From the NCBI GenBank assembly GCA_963732405.1, contig CAVSZG010000006.1, positions 930,001 through 994,000 of the forward strand: 64,000 bases of DNA, read 5' to 3'. This DNA comes from JAUIAI01 sp963732405 (GTDB taxonomy: Bacteria > Pseudomonadota > Gammaproteobacteria > Burkholderiales > Burkholderiaceae_E). The notes below the pieces were generated by a model that worked only from the letters and a program-made list of their open reading frames with translations, searched no databases and was not told the origin of the DNA. Below are positions 55,798 through 64,000 of the stretch, piece after piece. The first letter of the stretch is position 1; each line of letters begins with the position of its first letter. Made by a program: the position numbers and the translations under genes.

Positions 55798-57366
55798 ATG
55801 AAGACCTTCACACATGACGATGATTCAGTGGTGGTGGTGATCGGCACCGGCGCAGGCGGGGGCACGTTGACCAATGAACTGGCCCAGCAAGGCATCAAGG
55901 TGGTGGCGCTGGAGGCGGGCAGGCGCGAGTCACCGGCCAGTTTCATCAATGATGAATGGAAGTCGTTCAGTCAGCTCGCCTGGACCGATCCACGCACGAC
56001 CTCCGGCAGCTGGCGGGTCGCCAGGGATTTCGCCGGTCTGCCGGCCTGGATCTGCAAGACCGTGGGCGGCACGACCACGCACTGGGCCGGCGCTTCATTG
56101 CGTCTGCAGGCGCATGAATTCAGGGCCTTGTCCGAGTACGGTGCGCTGCCCGGCGCGAATCTGCTCGACTGGCCGCTTACGCTGGCCGAGCTGGAGCCCT
56201 ACTACGCCAGGGCAGAAGACAAGATGGGCGTGACCCGCACCAACGGCATTCCGGGGCTGCCGGGAAACAACAACTTCAAGATCATGTACGAAGGGGCCAA
56301 GAAGCTGGGCTACCAGGATTGTCATACCGGCCGGATGGCAATCAACAGCAAGCCCCGCCATGATCGCGGCCGCTGCATGCAACTGGGCTTCTGTTTTCAA
56401 GGCTGCAAGTCCGGCGCGAAATGGTCAACGCTGTATACCGAGATTCCGGCTGCCGAGGCCACGGGCAATGCCGAGATCCGCAGCGAATGCCATGTGAGCC
56501 GCATTGAACACAATGACAGTGGCAAGGTGACCGGCGTCGTGTATTTTGATGCCGCCGGCAAGGAGCAGCGCCAGAAAGCGCGAGCGGTCTGCGTCGCCGG
56601 CAATTCGCTCGAAACGCCCCGCCTGCTGTTGCTGTCGGCCTCATCCCGATATCCCGATGGCTTGGCCAACAGCTCGGGCCAGGTCGGACGCAACTACATG
56701 CGCCACATGACCGGCTCGGTGTATGCGGCCTTCGACAAACCCGTGCACTTTTACCGGGGCACGACCATGGCCGGCATCATCACCGATGAAGGTCGTCACA
56801 ATCCCAAGCGCGGATTTGTCGGCGGCTATGAAATGGAGACGCTGGCGCTGGGCCTGCCCTTCATGGCGGCCTTTCTCGATCCCGGAAGCTGGGGCGAGGA
56901 ATTCGCCTACTTCATGGACAACTATGCGAATCTGGCCGGCATGTGGCTGGTCGGCGAAGACATGCCCCGGGAAAACAATCGCATCACCCTCAATCAGGCC
57001 GTCAAGGACAAACACGGTCTGCCCGTGGTCAATGTGCATTTTGATGATCACGACAACGACGTGGCGATGCGTGAACATGCCTACCGGCAGGGGCAGGCGG
57101 TCTATGAAGCGGCCGGGGCGGTCAGGTCATTCCGCACGCCACCGTATCCGTCCACGCATAATCTGGGCACCTGCCGGATGAGTGGCAAAGCTGGCGATGG
57201 TGTCTGCAATCAGTGGGGCCAGACCCACGACATCCCGAACCTGTTCATCTCCGATGGCAGTCAGTTCACGACCGGGGGCGCGGAGAATCCCACGCTGACC
57301 ATCGTGAGCCTGGCCATCCGGCAGGCCGAGTACATTGGCAAGGCCATGAAGGCCAGGCAGATCTGA
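55798..57366 (+). CDS. GMC-family FAD-dependent sugar/alcohol dehydrogenase
   Basis: A 522-residue glucose-methanol-choline oxidoreductase, the large subunit of a gluconate 2-dehydrogenase-like complex. The FAD motif is VVVIGTGAGGGTLTNELAQQ, followed by ICKTVGGTTTHWAGASLRL. A Cys-rich stretch (RCMQLGFCFQGCKSGAKWS) is typical of this subgroup, and some members bind an iron-sulfur cluster there. The C-terminus has THNLGTCRMSG with the catalytic-region His and LFISDGSQFTTGGAENPTLT. It is probably exported as a complex with the Tat-bearing subunit 3. The substrate is a polyol or sugar acid by inference. Confidence 0.92.
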   Translation: MKTFTHDDDSVVVVIGTGAGGGTLTNELAQQGIKVVALEAGRRESPASFINDEWKSFSQLAWTDPRTTSGSWRVARDFAGLPAWICKTVGGTTTHWAGASLRLQAHEFRALSEYGALPGANLLDWPLTLAELEPYYARAEDKMGVTRTNGIPGLPGNNNFKIMYEGAKKLGYQDCHTGRMAINSKPRHDRGRCMQLGFCFQGCKSGAKWSTLYTEIPAAEATGNAEIRSECHVSRIEHNDSGKVTGVVYFDAAGKEQRQKARAVCVAGNSLETPRLLLLSASSRYPDGLANSSGQVGRNYMRHMTGSVYAAFDKPVHFYRGTTMAGIITDEGRHNPKRGFVGGYEMETLALGLPFMAAFLDPGSWGEEFAYFMDNYANLAGMWLVGEDMPRENNRITLNQAVKDKHGLPVVNVHFDDHDNDVAMREHAYRQGQAVYEAAGAVRSFRTPPYPSTHNLGTCRMSGKAGDGVCNQWGQTHDIPNLFISDGSQFTTGGAENPTLTIVSLAIRQAEYIGKAMKARQI

Positions 57367-57386
57367 CTTCACCCGGAGGTTCCCGC

Positions 57387-57740
57387 ATGTGCCAGATCTT
57401 TGCCCACACCGATCCGATCCTGTATGAATCGCGCACGCATTCCTTCCGCCTGCATGGCGTCACCACCAATGTCCGACTGGAGAATCTGTTCTGGCAGATG
57501 CTGGCCGAAATGGCGGCCGCCGAATCGATGACCACCAACCAGTTGCTGGCGAAATTGCACGATGAAGTTCATGCCTTTCGCGGCGACTTCGGTAATTTTG
57601 CGTCTTTCCTGCGGGTGACCTGCCTGCGCTGGCAGACCTTGCGCGCGGGTGCCGACTCTGGCTTGCGCGCCGATCTGGCCAGGGGCGGTGCGGATGCGGT
57701 GTCAGTGTCGGCGTCGGAACCCGGCAACCTGCGTCATTGA
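57387..57740 (+). CDS. Ribbon-helix-helix domain protein (RHH_4 type)
   Basis: A 117-residue protein whose first 70 residues look like the RHH_4 domain: SRTHSFRLHGVTTNVRLENL, FWQMLAEMAAAESMTTNQLL and ASFLRVTCLRWQ. Ribbon-helix-helix proteins usually bind DNA as regulators. It follows the GMC gene by 20 bases with GGAGG upstream, so it is probably in the same transcript. The C-terminus is unstructured. Function is not known; a regulator of the operon is possible. Confidence 0.78.
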   Translation: MCQIFAHTDPILYESRTHSFRLHGVTTNVRLENLFWQMLAEMAAAESMTTNQLLAKLHDEVHAFRGDFGNFASFLRVTCLRWQTLRAGADSGLRADLARGGADAVSVSASEPGNLRH

Positions 57741-57763
57741 GCGCTGGCTGCGTGCAACAGGCC

Positions 57764-58210
57764 TTACCGGACCCCGGTGCTGCCGAAACCGCCCGCACCC
57801 CGGTCGCTCGATGCGAACGATTCAACCACCCTGAATTGTGCCTGCACGACCGGCACGATGACCAGTTGGGCAATCCGCTCGAAGGGCTCTATGGTGAACA
57901 CCCGCGTGCCGCGGTTCCAGCATGAGACGAACAGTTGCCCCTGGTAGTCCGAATCGATCAGCCCCACCAGATTGCCCAGCACGATGCCGTGTTTGTGACC
58001 GAGTCCTGATCGCGGCAGGATGATGGCCGCATGGCCGGGGTCTGCCACGTGGATGGCCATGCCGGTGGGCAGCAACTCGGTCTGACCTGGCGCCAGCGTG
58101 ATGGGCGCGTCCAGGCAGGCTCTGAGGTCCAGACCCGCACTGCCCGGTGTGGCATAGGCCGGCAGTTGCGTGCGGATGCGTTCATCAAGAATTTTCAGGT
58201 CGATCTGCAT
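57764..58210 (-). CDS. dut: Deoxyuridine 5'-triphosphate nucleotidohydrolase
   Basis: A 148-residue trimeric dUTPase. All five motifs are present: TPGSAGLDLRACLD, LPRSGLGHKHGIVLG, NLVGLIDSDYQGQ, RIAQLVIVPVV and the C-terminal SDRGAGGFGSTG. It hydrolyses dUTP to dUMP and pyrophosphate, keeping uracil out of DNA. It is the last gene in the ribF to dut series. Confidence 0.97.
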   Translation of the reverse strand: MQIDLKILDERIRTQLPAYATPGSAGLDLRACLDAPITLAPGQTELLPTGMAIHVADPGHAAIILPRSGLGHKHGIVLGNLVGLIDSDYQGQLFVSCWNRGTRVFTIEPFERIAQLVIVPVVQAQFRVVESFASSDRGAGGFGSTGVR

Positions 58211-58254
58211 GAGTGCGCTTCACGGTTGACGGCGATCGACAGGGTGCCGATTGC

Positions 58255-58824
58255 TCAAGAGGGTCTGCCGGCCTTGGCCGTGCGGACGGATCGGCGCTTG
58301 TTTCCCGCCATGTTGCCGACCATCACGCCCAGGAACAACAAGACCACGCCGGGCACCGGCGAGAGCCAGGCGATCTGGTCGGCCAGCACGATCGCGGCGC
58401 CCAGCCAGACGATGCCGATGACCAGCATCAGGCGCGACAGGGCGGAGACCAGCTCACCCAGCATCTCCGTGGGCGAACTGCCGGGACTCGCGAGAGCCTG
58501 TCCGAGGTCACGGCCGGATGCGCTCGTGCGCAGTGCGCTGATCGTTGGCAATGCCGTGACCGATGGCTGAGCCTGGCCGAGTTTGCCCCAGGCGGTGCCG
58601 AGCGGGGGCTGATCCGGACTGCCGGAGGCCGTGGGACCCGAGGCGGGCGTGCCAGCCTTGCCCATTCCGTTCATGATCGCGATGTTATGGCGGGACCGGA
58701 GCGCAAGCTGTTCGGAGATCAAGCGGGCCGCGGTTTCGGGGTCTTCGGGCGGCGGGCCAACCATCGCATCGATATAGGCCACGAAGTCGCCATCGGCGGG
58801 TTCGATCGAGATCATCTGGGTCAT
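58255..58824 (-). CDS. Hypothetical membrane protein between coaBC and dut
   Basis: A 189-residue protein with a soluble N-terminal half and two hydrophobic segments near the C-terminus (LMLVIGIVWLGAAIVLADQI and PVPGVVLLFLGVMVGNMAG), ending in a basic tail. It overlaps the coaBC stop by four bases (ATGA), so it is co-translated with coaBC. I do not recognise a domain. The location in a housekeeping operon suggests it is a real gene, not a chance frame. Confidence 0.72.
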   Translation of the reverse strand: MTQMISIEPADGDFVAYIDAMVGPPPEDPETAARLISEQLALRSRHNIAIMNGMGKAGTPASGPTASGSPDQPPLGTAWGKLGQAQPSVTALPTISALRTSASGRDLGQALASPGSSPTEMLGELVSALSRLMLVIGIVWLGAAIVLADQIAWLSPVPGVVLLFLGVMVGNMAGNKRRSVRTAKAGRPS

Positions 58825-60126
58825 GTCTGCCTGCCCCGAACTGGTTTCGCGCGCTGGGTTGTGCGGGTCGTGGCGGCCTGGTGGGTCGTGCGGGTCTGGC
58901 CAGAGGGACCAGTGGGACCAGCCGTTGCGGCCGCTGCCAGCCGATCGGCAATCTCGCCGGCCAGTTCGGCCGCCAGTTCACGCTTGCTCAGCCGGGGCGT
59001 CTGTCGGTGCCCGTTCGCATCAATGATCAGCAATTGGTTGTCGTCGGCACCGAAGGTGTCGGGTCCGATATTGGCGACCAGCAGGGGGATGTTCTTGCGC
59101 TGGCGTTTGGCCTGGCCATTGCTCAGCAGATCGTCGCTTTCGGCGGCGAAGCCCACGCAGTAGGGCGGATCATCCAGTGCCGCGACCGATGCGAGGATAT
59201 CGGGATTCTGGGCAAAGCTGAGGGTAGGGACATCGCCTTTGCCGGTCTTCTTGATCTTCTGCACGCTGGGATTCACCACGTGCCAGTCTGCGACCGCCGC
59301 CACGCCGACGAAGGCATCGGGCCGCTCGCGGCAGGCCGCCATCACGGCCTCATGCATGCGCCGGGCATGGTCGACATTGGTGCGCACGACACCGACAGGC
59401 GTGGACAGCGTGCAAGGTCCGGCGATCAACTCGACCCGCGCGCCCGCGAGCGAGAAGCGCCCTGGCCAGTTCAAAGCCCATCTTGCCACTGGAGCGATTG
59501 GTGATGCCGCGCACCGGATCAATGGGCTCGAAGGTGGGTCCCGCGGTGATGACGATCCGCCGACCGGCCAGGCGTTGCGGCGTGAGCATCGCCGTGACGA
59601 TTTCGGCGATCTGCTCAGGCTCCATCATCCGACCCTCGCCGGTCTCGCCGCAGGCCTGATCGCCCGAATCGGGCCCGATCAGGCGAACGCCGTCGTCGCT
59701 CAGGACGCGCGCATTGCGCCGGGTGGCGGGATGGGCCCACATCTCGCGATTCATCGCCGGCGCCATCGCGCAGGGCCGGTTGCTGGCGATCACCAGCGTG
59801 GACAACAGATCGTCACAGGCACCATGGGCGATCTTGGCCATGAAGTCGGCGCTGGCCGGCACGATCAGCAGCAGATCGGCGGCCCGGGACAATTCGATAT
59901 GGGCCATGCCATTGGCGACTCGTTGATCCCAGGCGTCGGTATAAACCGGCTGACCCGACAAGGCCTGAAAGGTGGCCGTGCCGACAAAATGCGTCGCGGC
60001 CTCCGTCATGACCACCTGGACGCGGGCGCCCCGGCTTTGCAGCTCACGCAGCAACAGGGCGGCCTTGTAGGCGGCCACACCGCCCGTGATACCCAGCAGG
60101 ATGCGCTTGTCAGCGAGTTCAGGCAT
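58821..60126 (-). pseudogene. coaBC: Phosphopantothenoylcysteine decarboxylase / phosphopantothenate-cysteine ligase, one frameshift
   Basis: The bifunctional CoA biosynthesis enzyme. The N-terminal CoaC flavoprotein domain (ILLGITGGVAAYKAALLLRE, PAMNREMWAHPATRRNARVL) runs to SSGKMGFELARALLARG, and the CoaB domain continues in another frame with ARVELIAGPCTLSTPVGVVR, VAAVADWHVVNPSVQKIKK and LLVANIGPDTFGADDNQLL. The total is one base more than a multiple of three, and removing one G in the CGCGGGCGCGCGGG stretch near 59450 restores a 434-residue protein. Because the gene is normally essential, a sequencing or consensus error is more likely than loss of function. Confidence 0.9.
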
Positions 60127-60178
60127 TGAGTCGTCGCCCCTTCAGTGTTGGCACGCCCGCAATGCGTGCATCATGTGC

Positions 60179-60724
60179 TCAGCCGGACACGATCCGGCGC
60201 GAGCGCCGCCAGCGCAGGAATTCATCGACGATCAGACAGATGGCGCCCAAGGTGATCGCACTGTCGGCTGCATTAAACGCCGGAAAGAAGTAGGGCTCGA
60301 TGTAAAAGAGCAGGAAGTCAACGACCTTGCCATGCACAAAGCGATCGATCACGTTGCCGATCGCACCGCCCAGGATCATGGCCAACCCGAAGGAGAACAG
60401 GCGCTGGCCGGTCGATTGACGCAACAGATAAATGATGAAGGCCGATGCACACAGGCCCACGATGGTGAAGAACCAGCGCTGCCAGCCATCATGGTTGGCC
60501 AGGAAGCTGAACGCGGCACCGGTGTTGTACCAGAGAGTCAGATCGAACAGTTTGGGCACGATATTGAGCCGCTCGCCCTCGCTGAAGGTTTGCAGGACCG
60601 CCCATTTGCTCGCCTGGTCGATCAGGATCACCACCACCGAGAGCAGCAACCAGCCCATGATGCCGCGCGAATGGGAGGGCTGCGGCGCATGCGCCGAGTG
60701 ATCGCCAGCGATCGGATCAGACAT
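60179..60724 (-). CDS. lspA: Lipoprotein signal peptidase
   Basis: A 181-residue inner-membrane aspartyl protease that cleaves signal peptides of prolipoproteins. The four membrane segments and both catalytic Asp regions are visible: GGAIGNVIDRFVHGKVVDFL and PYFFPAFNAADSAITLGAI. It has a slightly long cytoplasmic N-terminus before GWLLLSVVVILIDQASKWAV. It overlaps the ileS stop by eight bases; Met60724 is the first Met in frame near that stop. Confidence 0.95.
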   Translation of the reverse strand: MSDPIAGDHSAHAPQPSHSRGIMGWLLLSVVVILIDQASKWAVLQTFSEGERLNIVPKLFDLTLWYNTGAAFSFLANHDGWQRWFFTIVGLCASAFIIYLLRQSTGQRLFSFGLAMILGGAIGNVIDRFVHGKVVDFLLFYIEPYFFPAFNAADSAITLGAICLIVDEFLRWRRSRRIVSG

Positions 60725-63578
60725 GGAATCGCGACTCGCCCGCACCGAACAGATTCACCTGGCAGCGCTGGCAAAGGCCCGGATGTTCACCCTGCGCACT
60801 GACCTCGGGCGCGTAATGCCAGCATCGTTCGCACTTGGTATCGCTGCTGGGGCTGACCTCGATACTGTCGGCCTCGCCCTCACCAGCCTGCTCGAGGACG
60901 GCCGATGAGGTGATCAGCAGAAACTTCAGGTCAGCACCGAGAGCGGCCAGCGCTGCATGCCGCTCGCCTGAGCTACGGATCCGCACACTGGCCTGCAATG
61001 ACGAGCCGACCTTGCCGGCCTCTCGCAGCAACTCGATTTCCTTGAGCACATCGGCGCGGATCGTGCGCACCAGGTCAAAACGCTGGATCAGCGCTTCGTC
61101 GGCGGCGAGGTCGGCCCATGGCAACAGGGTCTGACTGAAGATCGTGGCGGTCTGTTGGGCGAGTCGGGGTTCGACGTAAGGCCAGGCCTCCTCGGCCGTG
61201 AATGACAACATCGGTGCCATCACCCGCAACATGGCCCGCAGGGTGGTGTGCAGCGCAGTTTGCGCGGATCGGCGCGCCAGCGAGTCGCGCCCCGTGGTGT
61301 ACAGACGGTCCTTGAGCACATCGAGGTAGAACGCGCCCAGATCCTCCGAGCAGAAGGTCTGCAACTTGGCCACCACCGGATGGAATTCGAAGCGGGCCAG
61401 ATCCGTCTCGATGCCCGCCTGCCACTTGGCCGTCATCATCAGCGCATACCGGTCGATGTCGAGCATCCGGTCGATCGGGACGGCATCGTTATCTGCATCA
61501 AAATCGGCGGTGTTGGCGATCATGAATCGCAAGGTGTTGCGGATGCGCCGGTAGGCCTCGACCACCCGGTTCAGGATTTCCTGGGACAGCCGCAGCTCGC
61601 CCGAATAATCCGAACTGGCCACCCACAGGCGCAGGATCTCGGCACCCAGCTTGCTGTAGATGTCCTGGGGGTCGATGCCGTTGCCCAGTGACTTGGACAT
61701 CTTTCGACCCTGGCCGTCGACCACGAAGCCGTGGGTCAGCAGCGAGCGGTAGGGCGGGCAGCCGTTGAGCATGCTCGAGGTGAGCAGCGAGGAATGGAAC
61801 CAGCCGCGGTGCTGGTCGCTGCCCTCCAGATACATGTCGGCCGGGAAGGTCGATTGCCCGGCATGCGAGCCGCGCAGCACCGTCTGATGGGTGGATCCGG
61901 AATCGAACCAGACATCGAGCGTGTCGCGGTTCTTCTCCCATTCACTGTTGTCGCGCTCGCCGATTGCCTCGAGCAGTTGCGCCACGCTCAGCGATTGCCA
62001 GGCCTCGATGCCGGCTCGCTCGATGTGTTGCGCGACCACTTCCAGGATCTCGCCGTTGCGCGGATGCAGTTCGCCCGTCTCACGATGGACCACGAAGGCC
62101 ATCGGCACCCCCCATTGACGCTGTCGCGACAGGGTCCAGTCCGGGCGGTTCGCAATCATCGCGTGTAACCTGGCCTTGCCCCAGGCCGGATAGAAGTCGG
62201 TGCGCTCGATGCCTTCGAGCGCCGTCTCACGCAGCGAGCGCGAGCCGTCTGCGGGCCGCTTGTCCATGCTGGCAAACCACTGCGAAGAGGCGCGGTAGAT
62301 CACCGGCGTCTTGTGGCGCCAGCAATGCATGTAGCTATGCGTATAGGCCTGGGCATGCATCAGCCTGCCCATCTCGCGAAGCTTGTCGACGATCAGCGGG
62401 TTGGCTTTCCAGATGCTCAGACCACCAAAGAACTCGAGCGAGTCGGCAAAGCGCCCGTCGCCCAGAACCGGCTGCAGGATCTGCGCGTCGCTCATGCCGT
62501 TGGCCTTGCACGAGAGAAAGTCTTCCACGCCATAGGCCGGCGAGGAGTGCACGATGCCGGTGCCCGCTTCGATGGTCACGTAGTCGCCCGTGTAGACCGG
62601 CGAGCGACGGTCATAGAGTGGATGGGCAAACTCGATGTGGGCCAGTGCGGCGCCCGAGGTGGTTGCCAGAACCGTGCCGCTCAATGCCCAGTTGGCCAGA
62701 CAGGCGTCCACTCGATCGGCGGCCAGGATGAGCAGCGTGGGCTGGCCGAGCCAGTCGGTCTGCACCAGCGCATAACGCAACTCGGGATGCACATTGAGCG
62801 CCTGGTTGGACGGAATCGTCCAGGGCGTGGTCGTCCAGATGACGGCAAAGCCATGTTCGATCGGCAATCGATCCAGATCGAATGCCTGGGCGAGGCGGGG
62901 CAGCTGGTCGCGCAGAAACGCGAACGCCACGTCGATGGCCGTATCGTGCTTGTCGGCATATTCCACTTCGGCCTCGGCCAGCGCACTGGCGCAGTCGAAG
63001 CACCAGTTGACCGGTTTGAGACCGCGATACACATATCCCTTGTCGAGCAGACGGCCCAGCACCCGAAGCTCATCGGCCTCGTTGCGGTAGTTCATGGTCA
63101 GATACGGGTTGTGCCATTCGCCCAGCACACCCAGGCGGATGAAGTCGCGTCGCTGACTATCGATCTGCTCGGTGGCGTAGGCTCGCGATCGGCGTTGCAC
63201 TTCGTCGGCCGGCAGATTGCGACCATATTGCTTCTCGATCTGGATCTCGATGGGCATGCCATGGCAATCCCAGCCCGGCACATAGCGCGCATCGAAGCCG
63301 GCCATGTTCCGACTCTTGACGATCATGTCCTTGAGAATCTTGTTGACCGCGTGACCCGTATGGATGGCGCCATTCGCATAGGGCGGACCATCGTGCAACA
63401 ACCACACTGGCCGGCCGGCCGATGCCTCGCGAATCCGCTCATAGATCTTGTCATCCTGCCATTGCTGCACCCATTGCGGTTCGCGTTGCGCGAGATTGCC
63501 GCGCATCGGAAAGGCGGTGTCGGGCATGTTCAGGGTGGCGCGATACGGATTCGCGTCGGCGGCCTTCGGTTTGCTCAT
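60717..63578 (-). CDS. ileS: Isoleucyl-tRNA synthetase
   Basis: A full-length 953-residue class I aminoacyl-tRNA synthetase. The HIGH motif is in YANGAIHTGHAVNKILKDMI, the KMSKS motif in GRKMSKSLGNGIDPQDIYSK, and the C-terminal zinc site in CERCWHYAPEV with CQRCQVNLFG. The editing domain lies between. It charges tRNA-Ile with isoleucine. The start is MSKPKAADANPYRATLNMPD. It follows ribF on the minus strand with overlapping ends. Confidence 0.97.
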   Translation of the reverse strand: MSKPKAADANPYRATLNMPDTAFPMRGNLAQREPQWVQQWQDDKIYERIREASAGRPVWLLHDGPPYANGAIHTGHAVNKILKDMIVKSRNMAGFDARYVPGWDCHGMPIEIQIEKQYGRNLPADEVQRRSRAYATEQIDSQRRDFIRLGVLGEWHNPYLTMNYRNEADELRVLGRLLDKGYVYRGLKPVNWCFDCASALAEAEVEYADKHDTAIDVAFAFLRDQLPRLAQAFDLDRLPIEHGFAVIWTTTPWTIPSNQALNVHPELRYALVQTDWLGQPTLLILAADRVDACLANWALSGTVLATTSGAALAHIEFAHPLYDRRSPVYTGDYVTIEAGTGIVHSSPAYGVEDFLSCKANGMSDAQILQPVLGDGRFADSLEFFGGLSIWKANPLIVDKLREMGRLMHAQAYTHSYMHCWRHKTPVIYRASSQWFASMDKRPADGSRSLRETALEGIERTDFYPAWGKARLHAMIANRPDWTLSRQRQWGVPMAFVVHRETGELHPRNGEILEVVAQHIERAGIEAWQSLSVAQLLEAIGERDNSEWEKNRDTLDVWFDSGSTHQTVLRGSHAGQSTFPADMYLEGSDQHRGWFHSSLLTSSMLNGCPPYRSLLTHGFVVDGQGRKMSKSLGNGIDPQDIYSKLGAEILRLWVASSDYSGELRLSQEILNRVVEAYRRIRNTLRFMIANTADFDADNDAVPIDRMLDIDRYALMMTAKWQAGIETDLARFEFHPVVAKLQTFCSEDLGAFYLDVLKDRLYTTGRDSLARRSAQTALHTTLRAMLRVMAPMLSFTAEEAWPYVEPRLAQQTATIFSQTLLPWADLAADEALIQRFDLVRTIRADVLKEIELLREAGKVGSSLQASVRIRSSGERHAALAALGADLKFLLITSSAVLEQAGEGEADSIEVSPSSDTKCERCWHYAPEVSAQGEHPGLCQRCQVNLFGAGESRFHV

Positions 63579-64000
63579 GTGGGTCCTGTGACGCAATCGG
63601 CTTGCGTGAACCAGGCGCGCGCCTGGTCGGTATCGATCGCGATCTGGCGCGAAAGGGCTTCAAGGGAGGGAAAGTGGGCTTCGTCGCGCAGACGCTGAAG
63701 AAATTCCACCTGCACGAGCCTGCCGTAACAGTCGCCACTGTAGTCGATCAGGTGCACTTCGAGCAGGTATCGGCCGTCCTGTTCGACGGCCGGGCGGGTG
63801 CCCAGGCTGGCCACCGCCGGCATCGCCATGCCGTCGATGATGCCGCGCACCCGCACCACGAAAATGCCGGCCAGTGCCGGCTTGAGAAACGGCAGGCGCA
63901 GGTTCAGCGTCGGAAAACCCAGTTCGCGGCCCAGTTGCCGACCGCGCACGACATGACCGCTGATCGTGTAGCGACGACCCAGCAGCCGCTCGACGGCGGC
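63575..64000 (-). CDS. ribF: Riboflavin kinase / FAD synthetase, 5' part outside window
   Basis: The C-terminal riboflavin kinase domain, open from the window edge: LGRRYTISGHVVRGRQLGRE, LGFPTLNLRLP, and PAVASLGTRPAVEQDGRYLLEVHLIDYSGD are the family hallmarks (the GFPTxNL and GxRPT-type segments), followed by FLQRLRDEAHFPSLEALSRQ. It phosphorylates riboflavin to FMN; the N-terminal FAD synthetase domain lies beyond base 64000. The stop overlaps the ileS start. Confidence 0.95.
   Translation of the reverse strand, partial: AAVERLLGRRYTISGHVVRGRQLGRELGFPTLNLRLPFLKPALAGIFVVRVRGIIDGMAMPAVASLGTRPAVEQDGRYLLEVHLIDYSGDCYGRLVQVEFLQRLRDEAHFPSLEALSRQIAIDTDQARAWFTQADCVTGPT

Noticed and set aside
62313..63698. 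461-codon antisense open frame opposite ileS
   Set aside because: Complement of the strongly conserved isoleucyl-tRNA synthetase gene.

Overview
The window looks like a high-GC betaproteobacterial chromosome, most likely Burkholderiales. The support is the order ribF-ileS-lspA-coaBC-(small membrane protein)-dut at the right end, the cspA / clpS-clpA block, and many acyl-CoA, short-chain dehydrogenase (SDR) and FAD-dependent catabolic genes. No rRNA, tRNA or CRISPR array was recognised by eye.

Layout. 1-4828: IS66-family element whose left end lies outside the window; its tnpC is split by a group II intron encoding a reverse transcriptase and also carries a frameshift. 4850-7190: a graveyard of defence genes (3' end of hsdM, 5' part of hsdS, a scrap of hsdR, a DUF1016 nuclease joined to an SF2 helicase fragment). 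7274-18427: catabolic block with two enoyl-CoA hydratases (one frameshifted), HxlR regulator, feruloyl-CoA-synthase-like ligase, DsbA-fold isomerase, two sister SDRs, MaoC hydratase, molybdopterin oxidoreductase and a TetR regulator preceded by tandem operator-like repeats. 18460-22726: tcuAB-like pair, a lyase remnant, a third enoyl-CoA hydratase and a cysteine-dioxygenase-type enzyme. 22956-27413: FAD hydroxylase + DUF2783 pair, a GrdB-like protein whose frame crosses an in-frame UGA (predicted selenocysteine), a secreted protein and a CPGC redoxin. 27555-31256: FAD dehydrogenase, SDR, cation efflux protein and DUF3703. 31373-36138: cold-shock protein, clpS-clpA, dsbB-like gene, transaldolase.

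36127-45157 is a minus-strand eight-gene polyol operon: ABC transporter (binding protein, two permeases, ATPase), arabinitol/mannitol-type dehydrogenase, SDR, AraC regulator, xylulokinase. It would import a sugar alcohol, oxidise it to a ketose such as D-xylulose and phosphorylate it for the pentose phosphate pathway. A second group II intron (about 45171-47124) sits in the opposite orientation exactly at its first ribosome binding site. A divergent second ABC transporter (47517-50801) lacks an ATPase and is shredded by many single-base indels although the protein sequence is otherwise well preserved. 50867-57740 carries a ProQ-domain protein, phytanoyl-CoA-dioxygenase-like protein, enolase-superfamily protein, glyoxalase-fold protein, a Tat-exported gluconate-dehydrogenase-type small subunit with its GMC flavoprotein, and a ribbon-helix-helix protein. 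57764-64000 is core housekeeping sequence.

The most interesting items are the predicted selenoprotein with a SECIS-like hairpin, the intron insertion at the polyol operon leader, the chimeric defence-gene remnants, and the G/C indel cluster. The indel cluster, together with a similar single-base lesion in the essential gene coaBC, points to local consensus errors rather than true gene decay.
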